From JBGPHT01 sp041484525 (lineage in GTDB: Bacteria > Acidobacteriota > Terriglobia > Bryobacterales > Bryobacteraceae): 36,893 nucleotides of DNA. The notes beneath the pieces were generated by a model that had not been told where the DNA came from, made no database searches, and saw only the letters and a list, made by a program, of their open reading frames with translations. The position numbers and the translations under genes are program-made. This document shows, piece by piece, positions 1-7,959 of the stretch (positions within the stretch are counted from its first letter, which is position 1; every line of letters starts with the position of its first letter). Location of the stretch: contig JBGPHT010000068.1 in assembly GCA_041484525.1 (NCBI GenBank), positions 1 to 36,893 of the forward strand, given 5' to 3'.

Positions 1-93
1 AGACCAGCGGTGCGCGGCCAAGAAGTTCAGGCAATTGTCGGGGTCCTTGAAGTAGACGACCGCTTCGATGAGAGTGGTTGGTTCGCTTGCCAT
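1..93 (-). mobile_element. IS1595-family transposase, N-terminal fragment (cut by window edge)
   Basis: Reading leftward from an ATG at 93-91, the minus strand encodes 31 residues that run off the window: MASEPTTLIEAVVYFKDPDN, then CLNFLAAHRWS. The pattern EAvxYFxDPDNCLxFLxxxRW is the start of IS1595/ISXO2-type transposases, just before their zinc ribbon. The ribbon and the DDE-type domain lie outside the window. The IS end is inferred to be about 20-30 bp right of the start codon, near 115-120, where homology to the neighbouring ATPase begins. The element points away from the ATPase gene and has probably cut off its 5' part. Family identity rests on a short but characteristic stretch. Confidence 0.8.
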
Positions 94-107
94 GAACCAA
101 CTATACA
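78..107 (+). promoter_or_regulatory. Possible outward promoter at the IS end
   Basis: TTGGTT at 78-83 and TATACA at 102-107 are separated by 18 bp and point into the truncated ATPase gene. An AGGAG at 107-111 lies 8 nt before an ATG at 120, but it overlaps the -10 element. The promoter and this Shine-Dalgarno site could therefore not both serve the same transcript. This is a pattern match only. Confidence 0.3.
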
Positions 108-110
108 GGA

Positions 111-1271
111 GTGGGCTCGATGAGTCAAGTATATTCTTACCCTCCCAAGGCCTTGGAGGGGCTTCTTAATGCGGCCATCCTTGCCGAGATCGGAACGATT
201 CTGGTGAAGCTCAGCACGAAGGTGAAGGGGGTCGCCGATCAGTTCGCCAAGGCGCTGGCAGAAACGGACAGCGCGGTTGCCAATGTAAGAGGTCGGTGGG
301 ACCAAAAGCGCAAGGTCATCGAAGAGACGTATGAGAAGCTCCTACGGGAGCTTCAGAAATCGAAGATCGACGGTGCCGAGTTTATCCGTCTCCGAAAACA
401 AATTGAAGAGCTTCGCCCGCTACGGGAAAAAAAAGAGGCGCTCAAACGTGATCTGACCGCTCACGAGGCGCAACGGCGCAAGCTGCTTTCAGAATGGGAA
501 GATATCAAGGCGAGCGAATACCGCGAGATCCAAAGCGCGGCGAAGAAGGTTTCGCGCAAACTCAGGGACCGGGTCCGCGTGGAAGTAGCGATGGCCGGCA
601 ATCGTGAGCCGCTTGCCAAGTTGCTGGCGGAAGTCGGCGGAAACCTGAAAGCTGCCTTGGAGCGATTGCAGTCCATGGAGCAACTGTCCCTGCTCGACTT
701 CGCGCAGCGTTGCCGGGAAGGGAAAGAGGCGCTCATGCAGCGCTACGCATTGCCGGCCGGGTCGGCGGAGCGGATTGCCCAGGCGGACCTCGACTTATTT
801 ATGAGAATCGAGGAGCTTGACCTACCCGCAACGACGAAAATCGAACTGAATACGGCCCCGGAGAGCGAGCCTCCCACGTGGCAGACGCTTGAAGCCCTCT
901 CGACGGGGCAGAAAGCAACGGCCGTGCTGCTGCTTCTGTTGCTGGAGTCCGAAGCTCCCCTTATTGTCGATCAGCCGGAGGACGACCTGGATAACCGCTT
1001 TATTACCGAGGGCGTGGTGCCGATCATGCGACAGGAAAAACGGCGCCGGCAATTCCTATTTTCAACCCACAATGCGAACATTCCCGTTCTTGGCGATGCG
1101 GAACTGATCCTCGGATTGGCGGCATCGGGCGAAGGCAAGGAAGGTCACGCCAAGATTTCGCCCGAGCACATGGGATCAATCGACTCCAAGCCTGTGCGCG
1201 AGCTGGTGGAAGAGATTCTTGAAGGCGGAAAGGACGCTTTTGAAATGCGGCGCTCCAAGTACGGATTCTGA
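111..1271 (+). CDS. SMC/TrlF-like AAA ATPase, C-terminal part, 5' end lost to IS insertion
   Basis: The 386 residues begin at a GTG (111), or at an ATG (120) preceded by AGGAG. The first two thirds are charged, coiled-coil-like sequence. The C-terminus carries an ABC/SMC-type ATPase half: signature LSTGQK, then Walker B LIVDQPEDDLDNR, then FSTHNANIPVLGDAE, ending in an EGGKDAFEMRRSKYGF tail. This order and tail resemble the C-terminus of TrlF-type ATPases. No Walker A is present, and all upstream codons in this frame run into stops (48, 69, 93). The N-terminal half is therefore missing and the fragment cannot hydrolyse ATP alone. The adjacent IS1595 transposase start explains the truncation. 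It sits 5 bp before the AlbA_2 gene, probably in one former operon. Confidence 0.75.
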   Translation: MGSMSQVYSYPPKALEGLLNAAILAEIGTILVKLSTKVKGVADQFAKALAETDSAVANVRGRWDQKRKVIEETYEKLLRELQKSKIDGAEFIRLRKQIEELRPLREKKEALKRDLTAHEAQRRKLLSEWEDIKASEYREIQSAAKKVSRKLRDRVRVEVAMAGNREPLAKLLAEVGGNLKAALERLQSMEQLSLLDFAQRCREGKEALMQRYALPAGSAERIAQADLDLFMRIEELDLPATTKIELNTAPESEPPTWQTLEALSTGQKATAVLLLLLLESEAPLIVDQPEDDLDNRFITEGVVPIMRQEKRRRQFLFSTHNANIPVLGDAELILGLAASGEGKEGHAKISPEHMGSIDSKPVRELVEEILEGGKDAFEMRRSKYGF

Positions 1272-1276
1272 GCATA

Positions 1277-2476
1277 ATGAGACATACCGAACTCCTGGAC
1301 ATTATTACGAATGGGGAAAACTCCGGGGTCGAGTTCAAGCGTGACGTGTTGCAGAACCATGACCTCGCGAAAGAACTAGGCGCCTTTTCGAATCTGAGCG
1401 GCGGTTTGGTGCTTCTGGGCGTCGAGGACGACCAAAGCATATCTGGGCTGACGAGGCCTGATCTCGAAGAATGGGTGATGACTACCTGCCGCGACAAGAT
1501 AAGGCCCGGGATAATTCCATTCTTTGAAGTTGTCCGCAATGTGGAGCCCGGAAAGGACGTCGCCATTGTCCGTGTGACGCCCGGCTACGATGTTCATAGC
1601 GTGTGGCACCACAACCGCAACACCTATTACATCCGCGTCGGAACGCAAAGCAGGGAGCCGAGTCCGGAGGAGCTTGGCCGGCTTTTCCAGCAACGCGGTA
1701 TGATCCGCGCTGAATTACGGCCTGTGTCAGGGGCGACGCTCAACGACCTCGACCGCCGGCGGCTTCGGGACTACTTCGACCGCGTTCGTCAGCAGACGGT
1801 GCCTCCCGACGAAGACGAGGCGGCTTGGCAAACCTTGCTGGTGAATACTGAAATCATGATCGAGGAAGGCGTGACCGTAGGTGGAATGCTTCTGTTTGGC
1901 AATACGCCAAACCGATTCCTTCCGCAGGCTGGCATTGACGCCGCGGCCTTTCCCGGAACGCAGAAGGACTATGCGGCGCGCGACCGCGCGGCGCTCCGCG
2001 GGCCGATGGCTCCGTTATTGGCGAACGGCGGGGTGCTTGTGGAAAACGGACTCGTCGAACAGGCTTTGGATTTCGTGCGGCGAAACACTCCAGTCACTGC
2101 CGCGCTTGAAGAGGGCAGAAGAATTGAAAAGCCTGCTTACCCGCCCGAAGTGTTGCGCGAGGCGATTGTGAATGCGCTCATTCACCGCGACTATCTTCTG
2201 TCCGGAACAGACGTTGAGCTTGTCGTTTATAGCAATCGCCTGGAAATTGTGTCGCCCGGCCGGCTCCACAATGGCATTACACCGGAGCGGATGCGAATAG
2301 GCTGCCGGTCGGCCAGGAATCAACTCATTAAAGACGTGATGCGCGACTATAGATATCTGGAGCACATGGGTATGGGTGTTCCACGCAAAATCATTCCGGG
2401 GATGAGGATGCACAACGGCACAGAGCCCGAGCTTCTCGAAGAGGAGGAGCGCTTCATCCTTCGGTTGTTTGCGTGA
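1277..2476 (+). CDS. AlbA_2 (Schlafen-like) ATP-binding protein
   Basis: A 399-residue protein of the group often labelled 'ATP-binding protein, RecG-related' or 'AAA-4'. The N-terminus (about 8-125) has the AlbA_2/Schlafen pattern: ENSGVEFKRDVLQN, then AFSNLSGGLVLLGVEDD, then YYIRVGTQSREPSPEEL. The C-terminus (about 285-395) has the GHKL-like part, with REAIVNALIHRDY, IVSPGRLHNGIT and a final HMGMGVPRKI. Such proteins are soluble and appear in regulatory and defence-associated settings; the substrate here is unknown. The gene starts 5 bp after the truncated ATPase and looks intact. With its partner broken it may be an orphan of a two-gene system. Confidence 0.85.
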   Translation: MRHTELLDIITNGENSGVEFKRDVLQNHDLAKELGAFSNLSGGLVLLGVEDDQSISGLTRPDLEEWVMTTCRDKIRPGIIPFFEVVRNVEPGKDVAIVRVTPGYDVHSVWHHNRNTYYIRVGTQSREPSPEELGRLFQQRGMIRAELRPVSGATLNDLDRRRLRDYFDRVRQQTVPPDEDEAAWQTLLVNTEIMIEEGVTVGGMLLFGNTPNRFLPQAGIDAAAFPGTQKDYAARDRAALRGPMAPLLANGGVLVENGLVEQALDFVRRNTPVTAALEEGRRIEKPAYPPEVLREAIVNALIHRDYLLSGTDVELVVYSNRLEIVSPGRLHNGITPERMRIGCRSARNQLIKDVMRDYRYLEHMGMGVPRKIIPGMRMHNGTEPELLEEEERFILRLFA

Positions 2477-2553
2477 GGCTGTTCCCTCCCGGCGACCTTA
2501 TAGTCAGCGAGGTTGGTCCGTTGCGCTCGCGAGAAGGTGCCAGGGTCTAGTCA

Positions 2554-2588
2554 TCGCCATCGGGAGTGATGGCGACTTTTGGGTCGCC
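2554..2588. promoter_or_regulatory. Two overlapping, mutually exclusive hairpins in a convergent gap
   Basis: The 158-bp gap between the AlbA_2 gene and recR (convergent ends) holds no gene. It contains an 8-bp stem (2554-2561 with 2568-2575) and a second 6-bp stem (2571-2576 with 2583-2588) that share 2571-2575, so only one can form at a time. Neither is followed by a clear T run, so terminator function is only a possibility. Confidence 0.35.
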
Positions 2589-2634
2589 GTCCTCGATGCG
2601 AGACAGCGCGAAGTTCCGGAAATGGCGCCTCAGC

Positions 2635-3234
2635 TTACATTTCCCGGCGGCCTTCCATGGCCTTCGAGATTGTCACTTCGTCGGCGAACTCGAGATCGCT
2701 GCCCACTGGGATTCCCATCGCGATACGCGTCACCTTGACGCCGAGCGGCTTTAACAGCCGCGCCAAATATACCGCAGTGGCTTCGCCTTCGACCGTGGGA
2801 TTAGTGGCGACGATCACTTCCTGAATTTCGCCTTGGCCGATGCGTTCCACCAGACCCTTGATCTTGAGCGACTCCGGTCCGATACCGCGCAGCGGGGAAA
2901 GCGAGCCGTGCAATACGTGGTAGCGGCCCTCGAACTGTCGCGTGGTCTCGATGCCGACGATGCTGTGCGGCTCCTCCACCACGCAGACGATGTGGGAATC
3001 GCGGTTGGAGTCGCGGCAGAATACGCATAGATCGCCGTCGCTGATGTTGTTGCAGATGCGGCAGAGGCCCAGCTTGTCCTTGACGTCGAGAATCGCCTGC
3101 GCCAGACGTTCGGCATTCTCGCGTCCCGCGCGCAACACGTAAAACGCGAGACGCTGCGCGGATTTCTGCCCGATCCCCGGGAGGTGCTTGAATTCGTTGA
3201 TCAGGCGGGCGAGCGGTTCGGCGAAATCGGGCAT
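2635..3234 (-). CDS. recR: Recombination mediator RecR
   Basis: RecR of 199 residues, the normal length, loads RecA with RecF/RecO at gapped DNA. An N-terminal helix-hairpin-helix region (LPGIGQKSAQRLAFY, about 18-32) precedes a C4 zinc finger with Cys58, Cys61, Cys70 and Cys73. A Toprim domain (about 80-175) follows, containing VVEEPHSIVGIE and VIVATNPTVEGEATA. The ATG start lies 3 bp after the ybaB stop. It is the last gene of the dnaX-ybaB-recR run, a widely conserved order. Confidence 0.97.
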   Translation of the reverse strand: MPDFAEPLARLINEFKHLPGIGQKSAQRLAFYVLRAGRENAERLAQAILDVKDKLGLCRICNNISDGDLCVFCRDSNRDSHIVCVVEEPHSIVGIETTRQFEGRYHVLHGSLSPLRGIGPESLKIKGLVERIGQGEIQEVIVATNPTVEGEATAVYLARLLKPLGVKVTRIAMGIPVGSDLEFADEVTISKAMEGRREM

Positions 3235-3237
3235 CGC

Positions 3238-3546
3238 TTAAAACAGACCAGGGGGAAGGCCCATGCCGCCGAGCATGCCGCCCATCTTCTGCTTGATCTG
3301 GTCGTCCACCTTTTTGATGGCCTCGCTGGCGGCGGCCACGATCATGTCCTGCAACATCTCGACGTCCCCCGCCACCTCGGGGTCGATCTTGCAGGAGAGC
3401 AGGTTCTTTTGGCCGTCCATCTGGACTGTCACCATCCCTCCGCCGGCGGTCGCGTCGACCTTGATCAGCGCGATCTCCTGCTGGAGTTTCTCCTGCATCT
3501 GCTGCGCCTGGCGCATCATATTCTGCATATTGCCGGGTAGTTTCAC
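3238..3546 (-). CDS. YbaB/EbfC nucleoid-associated protein
   Basis: A 102-residue small DNA-binding protein of the YbaB/EbfC family. It shows the long N-terminal helix rich in Met/Gln (NMQNMMRQAQQMQEKLQQE), the GGGMVTVQMDG strand pair and the PEVAGDVEMLQDMIVAAASEA helix. It starts at GTG with AAGGAG about 8 nt upstream. The dnaX stop lies 14 bp before it and recR begins 3 bp after it. Its place between dnaX and recR is the classic one, and a role in chromosome organisation near replication is inferred from the family. Confidence 0.95.
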   Translation of the reverse strand: MKLPGNMQNMMRQAQQMQEKLQQEIALIKVDATAGGGMVTVQMDGQKNLLSCKIDPEVAGDVEMLQDMIVAAASEAIKKVDDQIKQKMGGMLGGMGLPPGLF

Positions 3547-3560
3547 GTGGCTGCTCCTTG

Positions 3561-5258
3561 CTACTCCTTGAGGTTTCGAACCTTGCGGACTTCGCCGCCG
3601 AACACTTCGCGGAAACGTTTGACTTCCGGGTTCGCCAGCGCGCGGTCGGCGGCTTCATCTGCCTGGGCGGCGACTGGCGGCGCGAGTGAAGGCCCGGCGG
3701 TGCCGCCCGGTTCATCATGGACGACAACGATGCGCAGCGCACGGCCGAAGACTTCACGCACGGCGGCTTCGAGACCGCGATCCTTGAAGTAAAGCGCGTA
3801 GGATTTCGAAGTGACCACGTTCAGGTCGGAGCCCGAAATCGTGATGCGCGAATTCTCCACGGCGTCGGCGAGATGAGTCAGTTCCTTCCCGGCCAGGTGC
3901 GCGTGCAGGCCCTGCCGCGGGTCGCCCGCGGCCATGGGCTCGGGGGCGGATTCGGGCGCCAGCGCGTTGGCCCCGGAAGACTGCGGCTCCGGGCGCGTGC
4001 CGGCCTTCTTGGCGCGGTCGAGTTCGAACGGCGAAGGCCCAACGCGCGGCGGCGGGGGCGGTGGCGCAGGCGGAGCCGGCTTCACTGCCGGCGGCGCGGA
4101 CCGCGCAGGCTGAACGCCCTTTGAATCGCCTGCCGCTCCCAACTGCGCCAGCGCTTCTTCGATGGGCAGTAGCCGGCTGGCTTGCACCAACCGCACCAGG
4201 CCGATTTCCAGATGGAAGCGCGGCTGCAGCGAAACTTGCAAATCCTTGAACAGATCGAGCGTGAGTTGCAGGTAGCGCGTGACGTCCTCTTCGGAAAACT
4301 TGGACGCGATCTCGACCAGCCGTGCGCGCTGCGCTGCCGATGCCGCGATCAGCCGGGTCTCGGCGCCCGCGATCCGCGCCACCAGCAGGTTGCGGAAGTA
4401 GCGCGCCAGTTCACGCGCGAAGTGCTGGAGGTTTTGCCCGTTACGCTCGAGTTCGTCCACCACTTCGAGCATGCGGCGCGAATCGCCCGCCTCGAGCGCC
4501 TGCGTGATCTTCTCCAGCGATTCGAGTGAGAACGCGCCTAGCAGCGCCCGCACTTCGGCGACATCCAGCTTGGCGCCGCAGCACGCGATCGCCTGGTCGA
4601 GCGCCGAAAGCGAATCGCGCACGCTGCCCTCGCCCGCCTGCGCCAGCACGGCCAACGCTTCGGAGTCCGCTTCGATGCCTTCCTGGCCGCAGATCCACGC
4701 CATGCGCGCCATCAGGTCCTCGAAATCCACCGAGCGAAAACTGAAGTGCTGGCAGCGCGACGCGATGGTGGCCGGAATCTTGTGCGCCTCCGTGGTGCAG
4801 AGCACGAAGACCACCCAAGGCGGCGGTTCCTCGATGGTTTTCAAAAGCGCGTTGAACGCCTCGCTGGTGATCTGGTGGGCTTCGTCGACGATGAAGACTT
4901 TGTAGCGGTCGCGCACCGGCTGGTAGCGCACATTCTCGCGCAGTTCGCGCATTTCATTGATGCCGCGATTGGAGGCGGCGTCGATTTCGATGACGTCCGG
5001 CGTGCCGCCCGCGGTGATCTCGAGGCAGCTCGCGCACACGCCGCACGGCGTGGAAGTGGGACCCTGGATGCAGTTCAGGCAGCGCGCCAGGATGCGTGCG
5101 ATGGTAGTTTTTCCGGTCCCGCGCTGGCCCGAAAAAATGTATCCGTGGGCGATGCGCTTCTGCGCGATGGCGTTCTCGAGTGTGGTCTTGACGTGCTCCT
5201 GGTTGACCACGTCGTGAAAGGTTTGCGGCCGGTATTTACGGGCGATGACCTGGTACAT
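3561..5258 (-). CDS. dnaX: DNA polymerase III subunit gamma/tau
   Basis: The 565-residue clamp-loader ATPase. Walker A GQRGTGKT is at 44-51. A zinc site includes Cys63, Cys72, Cys75 and Cys78. Walker B DEAH is at 125-128 and the sensor/arginine-finger SRC motif at 167-169. A proline-rich linker (about 385-410, PPAVKPAPPAPPPPPP) leads to a short C-terminal domain, so both ATPase and tau-like parts are present. No clear slippery site for a programmed gamma frameshift was seen. The gene follows the SRP RNA on the same strand by about 20 bp and heads dnaX-ybaB-recR. Confidence 0.97.
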   Translation of the reverse strand: MYQVIARKYRPQTFHDVVNQEHVKTTLENAIAQKRIAHGYIFSGQRGTGKTTIARILARCLNCIQGPTSTPCGVCASCLEITAGGTPDVIEIDAASNRGINEMRELRENVRYQPVRDRYKVFIVDEAHQITSEAFNALLKTIEEPPPWVVFVLCTTEAHKIPATIASRCQHFSFRSVDFEDLMARMAWICGQEGIEADSEALAVLAQAGEGSVRDSLSALDQAIACCGAKLDVAEVRALLGAFSLESLEKITQALEAGDSRRMLEVVDELERNGQNLQHFARELARYFRNLLVARIAGAETRLIAASAAQRARLVEIASKFSEEDVTRYLQLTLDLFKDLQVSLQPRFHLEIGLVRLVQASRLLPIEEALAQLGAAGDSKGVQPARSAPPAVKPAPPAPPPPPPRVGPSPFELDRAKKAGTRPEPQSSGANALAPESAPEPMAAGDPRQGLHAHLAGKELTHLADAVENSRITISGSDLNVVTSKSYALYFKDRGLEAAVREVFGRALRIVVVHDEPGGTAGPSLAPPVAAQADEAADRALANPEVKRFREVFGGEVRKVRNLKE

Positions 5259-5278
5259 GGGGCGGGCGATCCGACTGG

Positions 5279-5392
5279 ATACGGACGATCTGCCAGGCCC
5301 CGGGTAATCCGCGGCACACGAACCGCACCACTACCGTTGCTTCCTTCCGGACCTGGCGGGGTTTGCAGCCGTCCGTTGCACGGAGCCCGAGA
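5279..5392 (-). ncRNA. ffs: Signal recognition particle RNA, small bacterial type
   Basis: The minus strand carries the diagnostic domain IV core CAGGTCCGGAAGGAAGCA (around 5336-5355 in plus coordinates), with the GGAA tetraloop and asymmetric loop that bind Ffh. Flanking complementarity closes a long stem: 5282-5288 pairs with 5370-5376, 5291-5294 with 5365-5368, and CCAGG arms lie inside these. There is no Alu domain. Exact ends are uncertain by about 10 nt. A TAAATA on the minus strand near 5406 could be its -10. The 3' end lies close to the dnaX start, so cotranscription is possible. Confidence 0.93.
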
Positions 5393-5431
5393 CCTGACAA
5401 GTATTTATCCTAGCATGGCGGACTAAGCGGC

Positions 5432-7789
5432 TCACTTCGGAAAGCCGACCCGCTTCATCAGCTCGAGGTATCGCGGATCGGTCCGCATGGGGTCGATCCA
5501 CGGCTCGGCGCGGAGCCACATCATGCAGTCGCACTGCTCCGCCACGCCTCGGCGCATCCATTCGAACGCCTTGTCGGTTTCGCCCAACGACAGGTGAAGC
5601 TCGGCGACCTCATACGCGCAGATGTAGCGCGTCTTCGAGGCGTTGTCCAAGGCGGCTGCCAGTTTGAGGGCCTCGGCCCGGTTGCCTGCAGCGGCGTGGG
5701 CCATGCCGAGGAAATGCATGACGGTAGGAATGGGATCGAGCTCGTACGCCTTCTGCAGCATCGGCAGCCCGGCCTTCGGATCGCCCTTCATCACGTAGGC
5801 CATCCCCACTGTGACGTAGGCGGCGGAGAAGTCCGGGTGCGCGGCGATGTACCGGCGGCCCTCCTCGATCGCGATATCGTACTGGCGCGCGTTGACGTAG
5901 TTGCCCATAACGTCGAAGCCGATCATCAGCGAGAGGGGATCCAACTGGCGCGCGATCAGGCCCTGTTCGATGGCCTCCTTGTGCCGTTCCAGCGCGGACA
6001 GGTAATTGCCGTACATGTCGTGGGCGTCGGCGCTGCTGGGATTCAATTCGAGCGCCCGCTTCAACTCCTTCTCGGCGCCCTCCCAGTTCCAGTCGAAGCG
6101 CAGCAGCACGTCGGCGAGCTCGGTGTGGGCTTCCGAGAGCTTTTCATCCAGCTCGATTGCCTTCATCGCCGCGGCACGCGCTTTCGGCATGACCTCTTTG
6201 GGGGCGCGGTAGGAAGGCGTCATATTAGCCCAGGCTTTGGCCAGACCGGCGTGGGCGGCAGCATACCCCGGATCTTTGGCGAGAGCCTGGTCGAAGTAGC
6301 CGATGGCCTGGAGGATCTTCGGTTCCGAGGGCTGGCCAACCACCAGCGCCCGGCCCTTCAGATACAACTGGAAGACCTCCGGGTCGATCTGTTTGCGAGT
6401 TGCCAGAGTCTGTTGCTCCGCGGGCGTCACGGCGATTTTGACCCCGTCTGCGATCGCCCGGGCGACATCCGCCTCCAGGTTGAGCACATCGCTGACATCG
6501 CGGTCGTAGGAATCGGACCAGAGGAGGCGCTCGGTCTTCGCATCTATCAGGCGGGCGGTGATGCGCACGCGATTGCCGGCGCGCTGCACCGTGCCCTCAA
6601 TGACGGCATCGACACCTAGCTCTTTGGCGATCGCGGGAAGCGTCTTGTGGCCGCCCTTGTACTGCATGATGGAGGTGCGTGAGGTCACGCGCCAGGCGCT
6701 GATCTTGGAAATGGTTCCGATGAGCTCCTCGGTCATGCCGTCGCTGAAGTACTCTTCGCCGCCGCCGGGCGACATGTTGGCGAGCGGCAGCACCGCGATG
6801 GAGCCGACGCGACCGGTCACGGCAGTACGGCGCGGAAGCACGCCCGTCAACCAGAGGATTGCCGCCAGCACGATGGCCGCCGCGATGGACGCGGTCCACA
6901 ATGGCAGCGAACGCCGCGCGGGAGAGGGTGCAGCGGCAGCGGCGCCGCCGGTCGAATCGCGCTGGAGGCGCTTCAGGCCGGCGCCCATCTCGAGGGCGCT
7001 CTGATAGCGCAGGGCACGATCCCGTTCGAGCGCCTTGCAGATGATCCGCTCCATCTCGGCTGGGGTGCCGGGCGCCAGGGTAGACGGCGGCGGGGGCGAC
7101 TGGTGCAGAATGGCGTCGAAGATGCTGGCCACGCTCTCGCCGGGGAACGCCCGAACGCCCGTGACCATCTCGTAGAGAACGGCGCCGAACGAAAACAGAT
7201 CGCTGCGGGCATCGAGCGCTTCAGCGCGCGCCTGCTCCGGCGACATGTAGGCGATGGTGCCGACCGCCGTCCCGGGCTCCGTCAGGGCGGTTCGGGTCAG
7301 GTCCGTGGCTTCGCTGGCAGGCGCGTACATCGCCAGTCCGAAATCCAGCAGCTTGACGCGCCCGTCGGATGTAACAAAAATGTTGGCCGGTTTGATGTCC
7401 CGGTGCACGATGCCCTTGGCATGCGCCGCCGCGAGTCCCTCAGCGATTTGGACGGCGAACTGGATGGCCTCGGCCGGCGGCAATGGGCGGCCGTGGATAC
7501 GCCGGTTGAGCGGCTCGCCTTCGAGCAGCTCGGTGGCAAGGTAGGGGATGCCGTCGGCTTCTCCGATGTCGTGGATGGTGCAGATGTGGGGATGGTTGAG
7601 CGCCGCAATGGCGCGCGCCTCCCGCTGAAAGCGATCGGAGAAACTGGTGGACGAGGTCTTGATGGCGACCGTGCGATCGAGCCGTGTGTCGCGCGCTTTA
7701 TAAACGCGCCCCATACCGCCGGCGCCGATTTCGCCGACGATCACGTACGGGCCCAGGCGCACGCCGGGCTGGAGGGCGGCATCATCCAT
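5432..7789 (-). CDS. Membrane Ser/Thr protein kinase with TolB-like domain and TPRs
   Basis: A 785-residue PknB-type receptor kinase. The kinase domain is residues 12-275: glycine loop GAGGMG (22-27), Lys44, HRDIKPAN (129-136), DFG (149-151) and SPEQ activation-segment end (183-186). One membrane segment is at about 296-316. A TolB-like/adenylate-cyclase-associated domain follows (327-465, IAVLPLANMS, YFSDGMTEELI, RLIDAKTERLLWSDSYDR), then TPR repeats to the C-terminus. This architecture is abundant in Solibacter-type acidobacteria; ligand and targets are unknown. All catalytic residues are present. It is a single gene with no obvious partner. Confidence 0.93.
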   Translation of the reverse strand: MDDAALQPGVRLGPYVIVGEIGAGGMGRVYKARDTRLDRTVAIKTSSTSFSDRFQREARAIAALNHPHICTIHDIGEADGIPYLATELLEGEPLNRRIHGRPLPPAEAIQFAVQIAEGLAAAHAKGIVHRDIKPANIFVTSDGRVKLLDFGLAMYAPASEATDLTRTALTEPGTAVGTIAYMSPEQARAEALDARSDLFSFGAVLYEMVTGVRAFPGESVASIFDAILHQSPPPPSTLAPGTPAEMERIICKALERDRALRYQSALEMGAGLKRLQRDSTGGAAAAAPSPARRSLPLWTASIAAAIVLAAILWLTGVLPRRTAVTGRVGSIAVLPLANMSPGGGEEYFSDGMTEELIGTISKISAWRVTSRTSIMQYKGGHKTLPAIAKELGVDAVIEGTVQRAGNRVRITARLIDAKTERLLWSDSYDRDVSDVLNLEADVARAIADGVKIAVTPAEQQTLATRKQIDPEVFQLYLKGRALVVGQPSEPKILQAIGYFDQALAKDPGYAAAHAGLAKAWANMTPSYRAPKEVMPKARAAAMKAIELDEKLSEAHTELADVLLRFDWNWEGAEKELKRALELNPSSADAHDMYGNYLSALERHKEAIEQGLIARQLDPLSLMIGFDVMGNYVNARQYDIAIEEGRRYIAAHPDFSAAYVTVGMAYVMKGDPKAGLPMLQKAYELDPIPTVMHFLGMAHAAAGNRAEALKLAAALDNASKTRYICAYEVAELHLSLGETDKAFEWMRRGVAEQCDCMMWLRAEPWIDPMRTDPRYLELMKRVGFPK

Positions 7790-7802
7790 TGGTCATGGCT
7801 GA

Positions 7803-7808
7803 ATTATA
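7803..7808 (-). promoter_or_regulatory. Candidate -10 element of the kinase gene
   Basis: The minus strand reads TATAAT here, 13 nt before the kinase ATG at 7789, which would give a very short or leaderless mRNA. No convincing -35 lies 16-18 bp upstream. The rest of the 170-bp gap 7790-7959 shows nothing else recognisable. Confidence 0.35.
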
Positions 7809-7959
7809 CATGGCGCCGCGGGCCAACCTTACGCCGGGGGGGACCGCGCCGCCACGAAGCCTGCCGCTAGCCCCGCACACGCCGCAGGGCCGAATAGTCG
7901 CGCCAATCCCCAGCTTTGGACGGTGACGCGCTTTCGCTCTCGGGCCAGGGAACTGGTGG

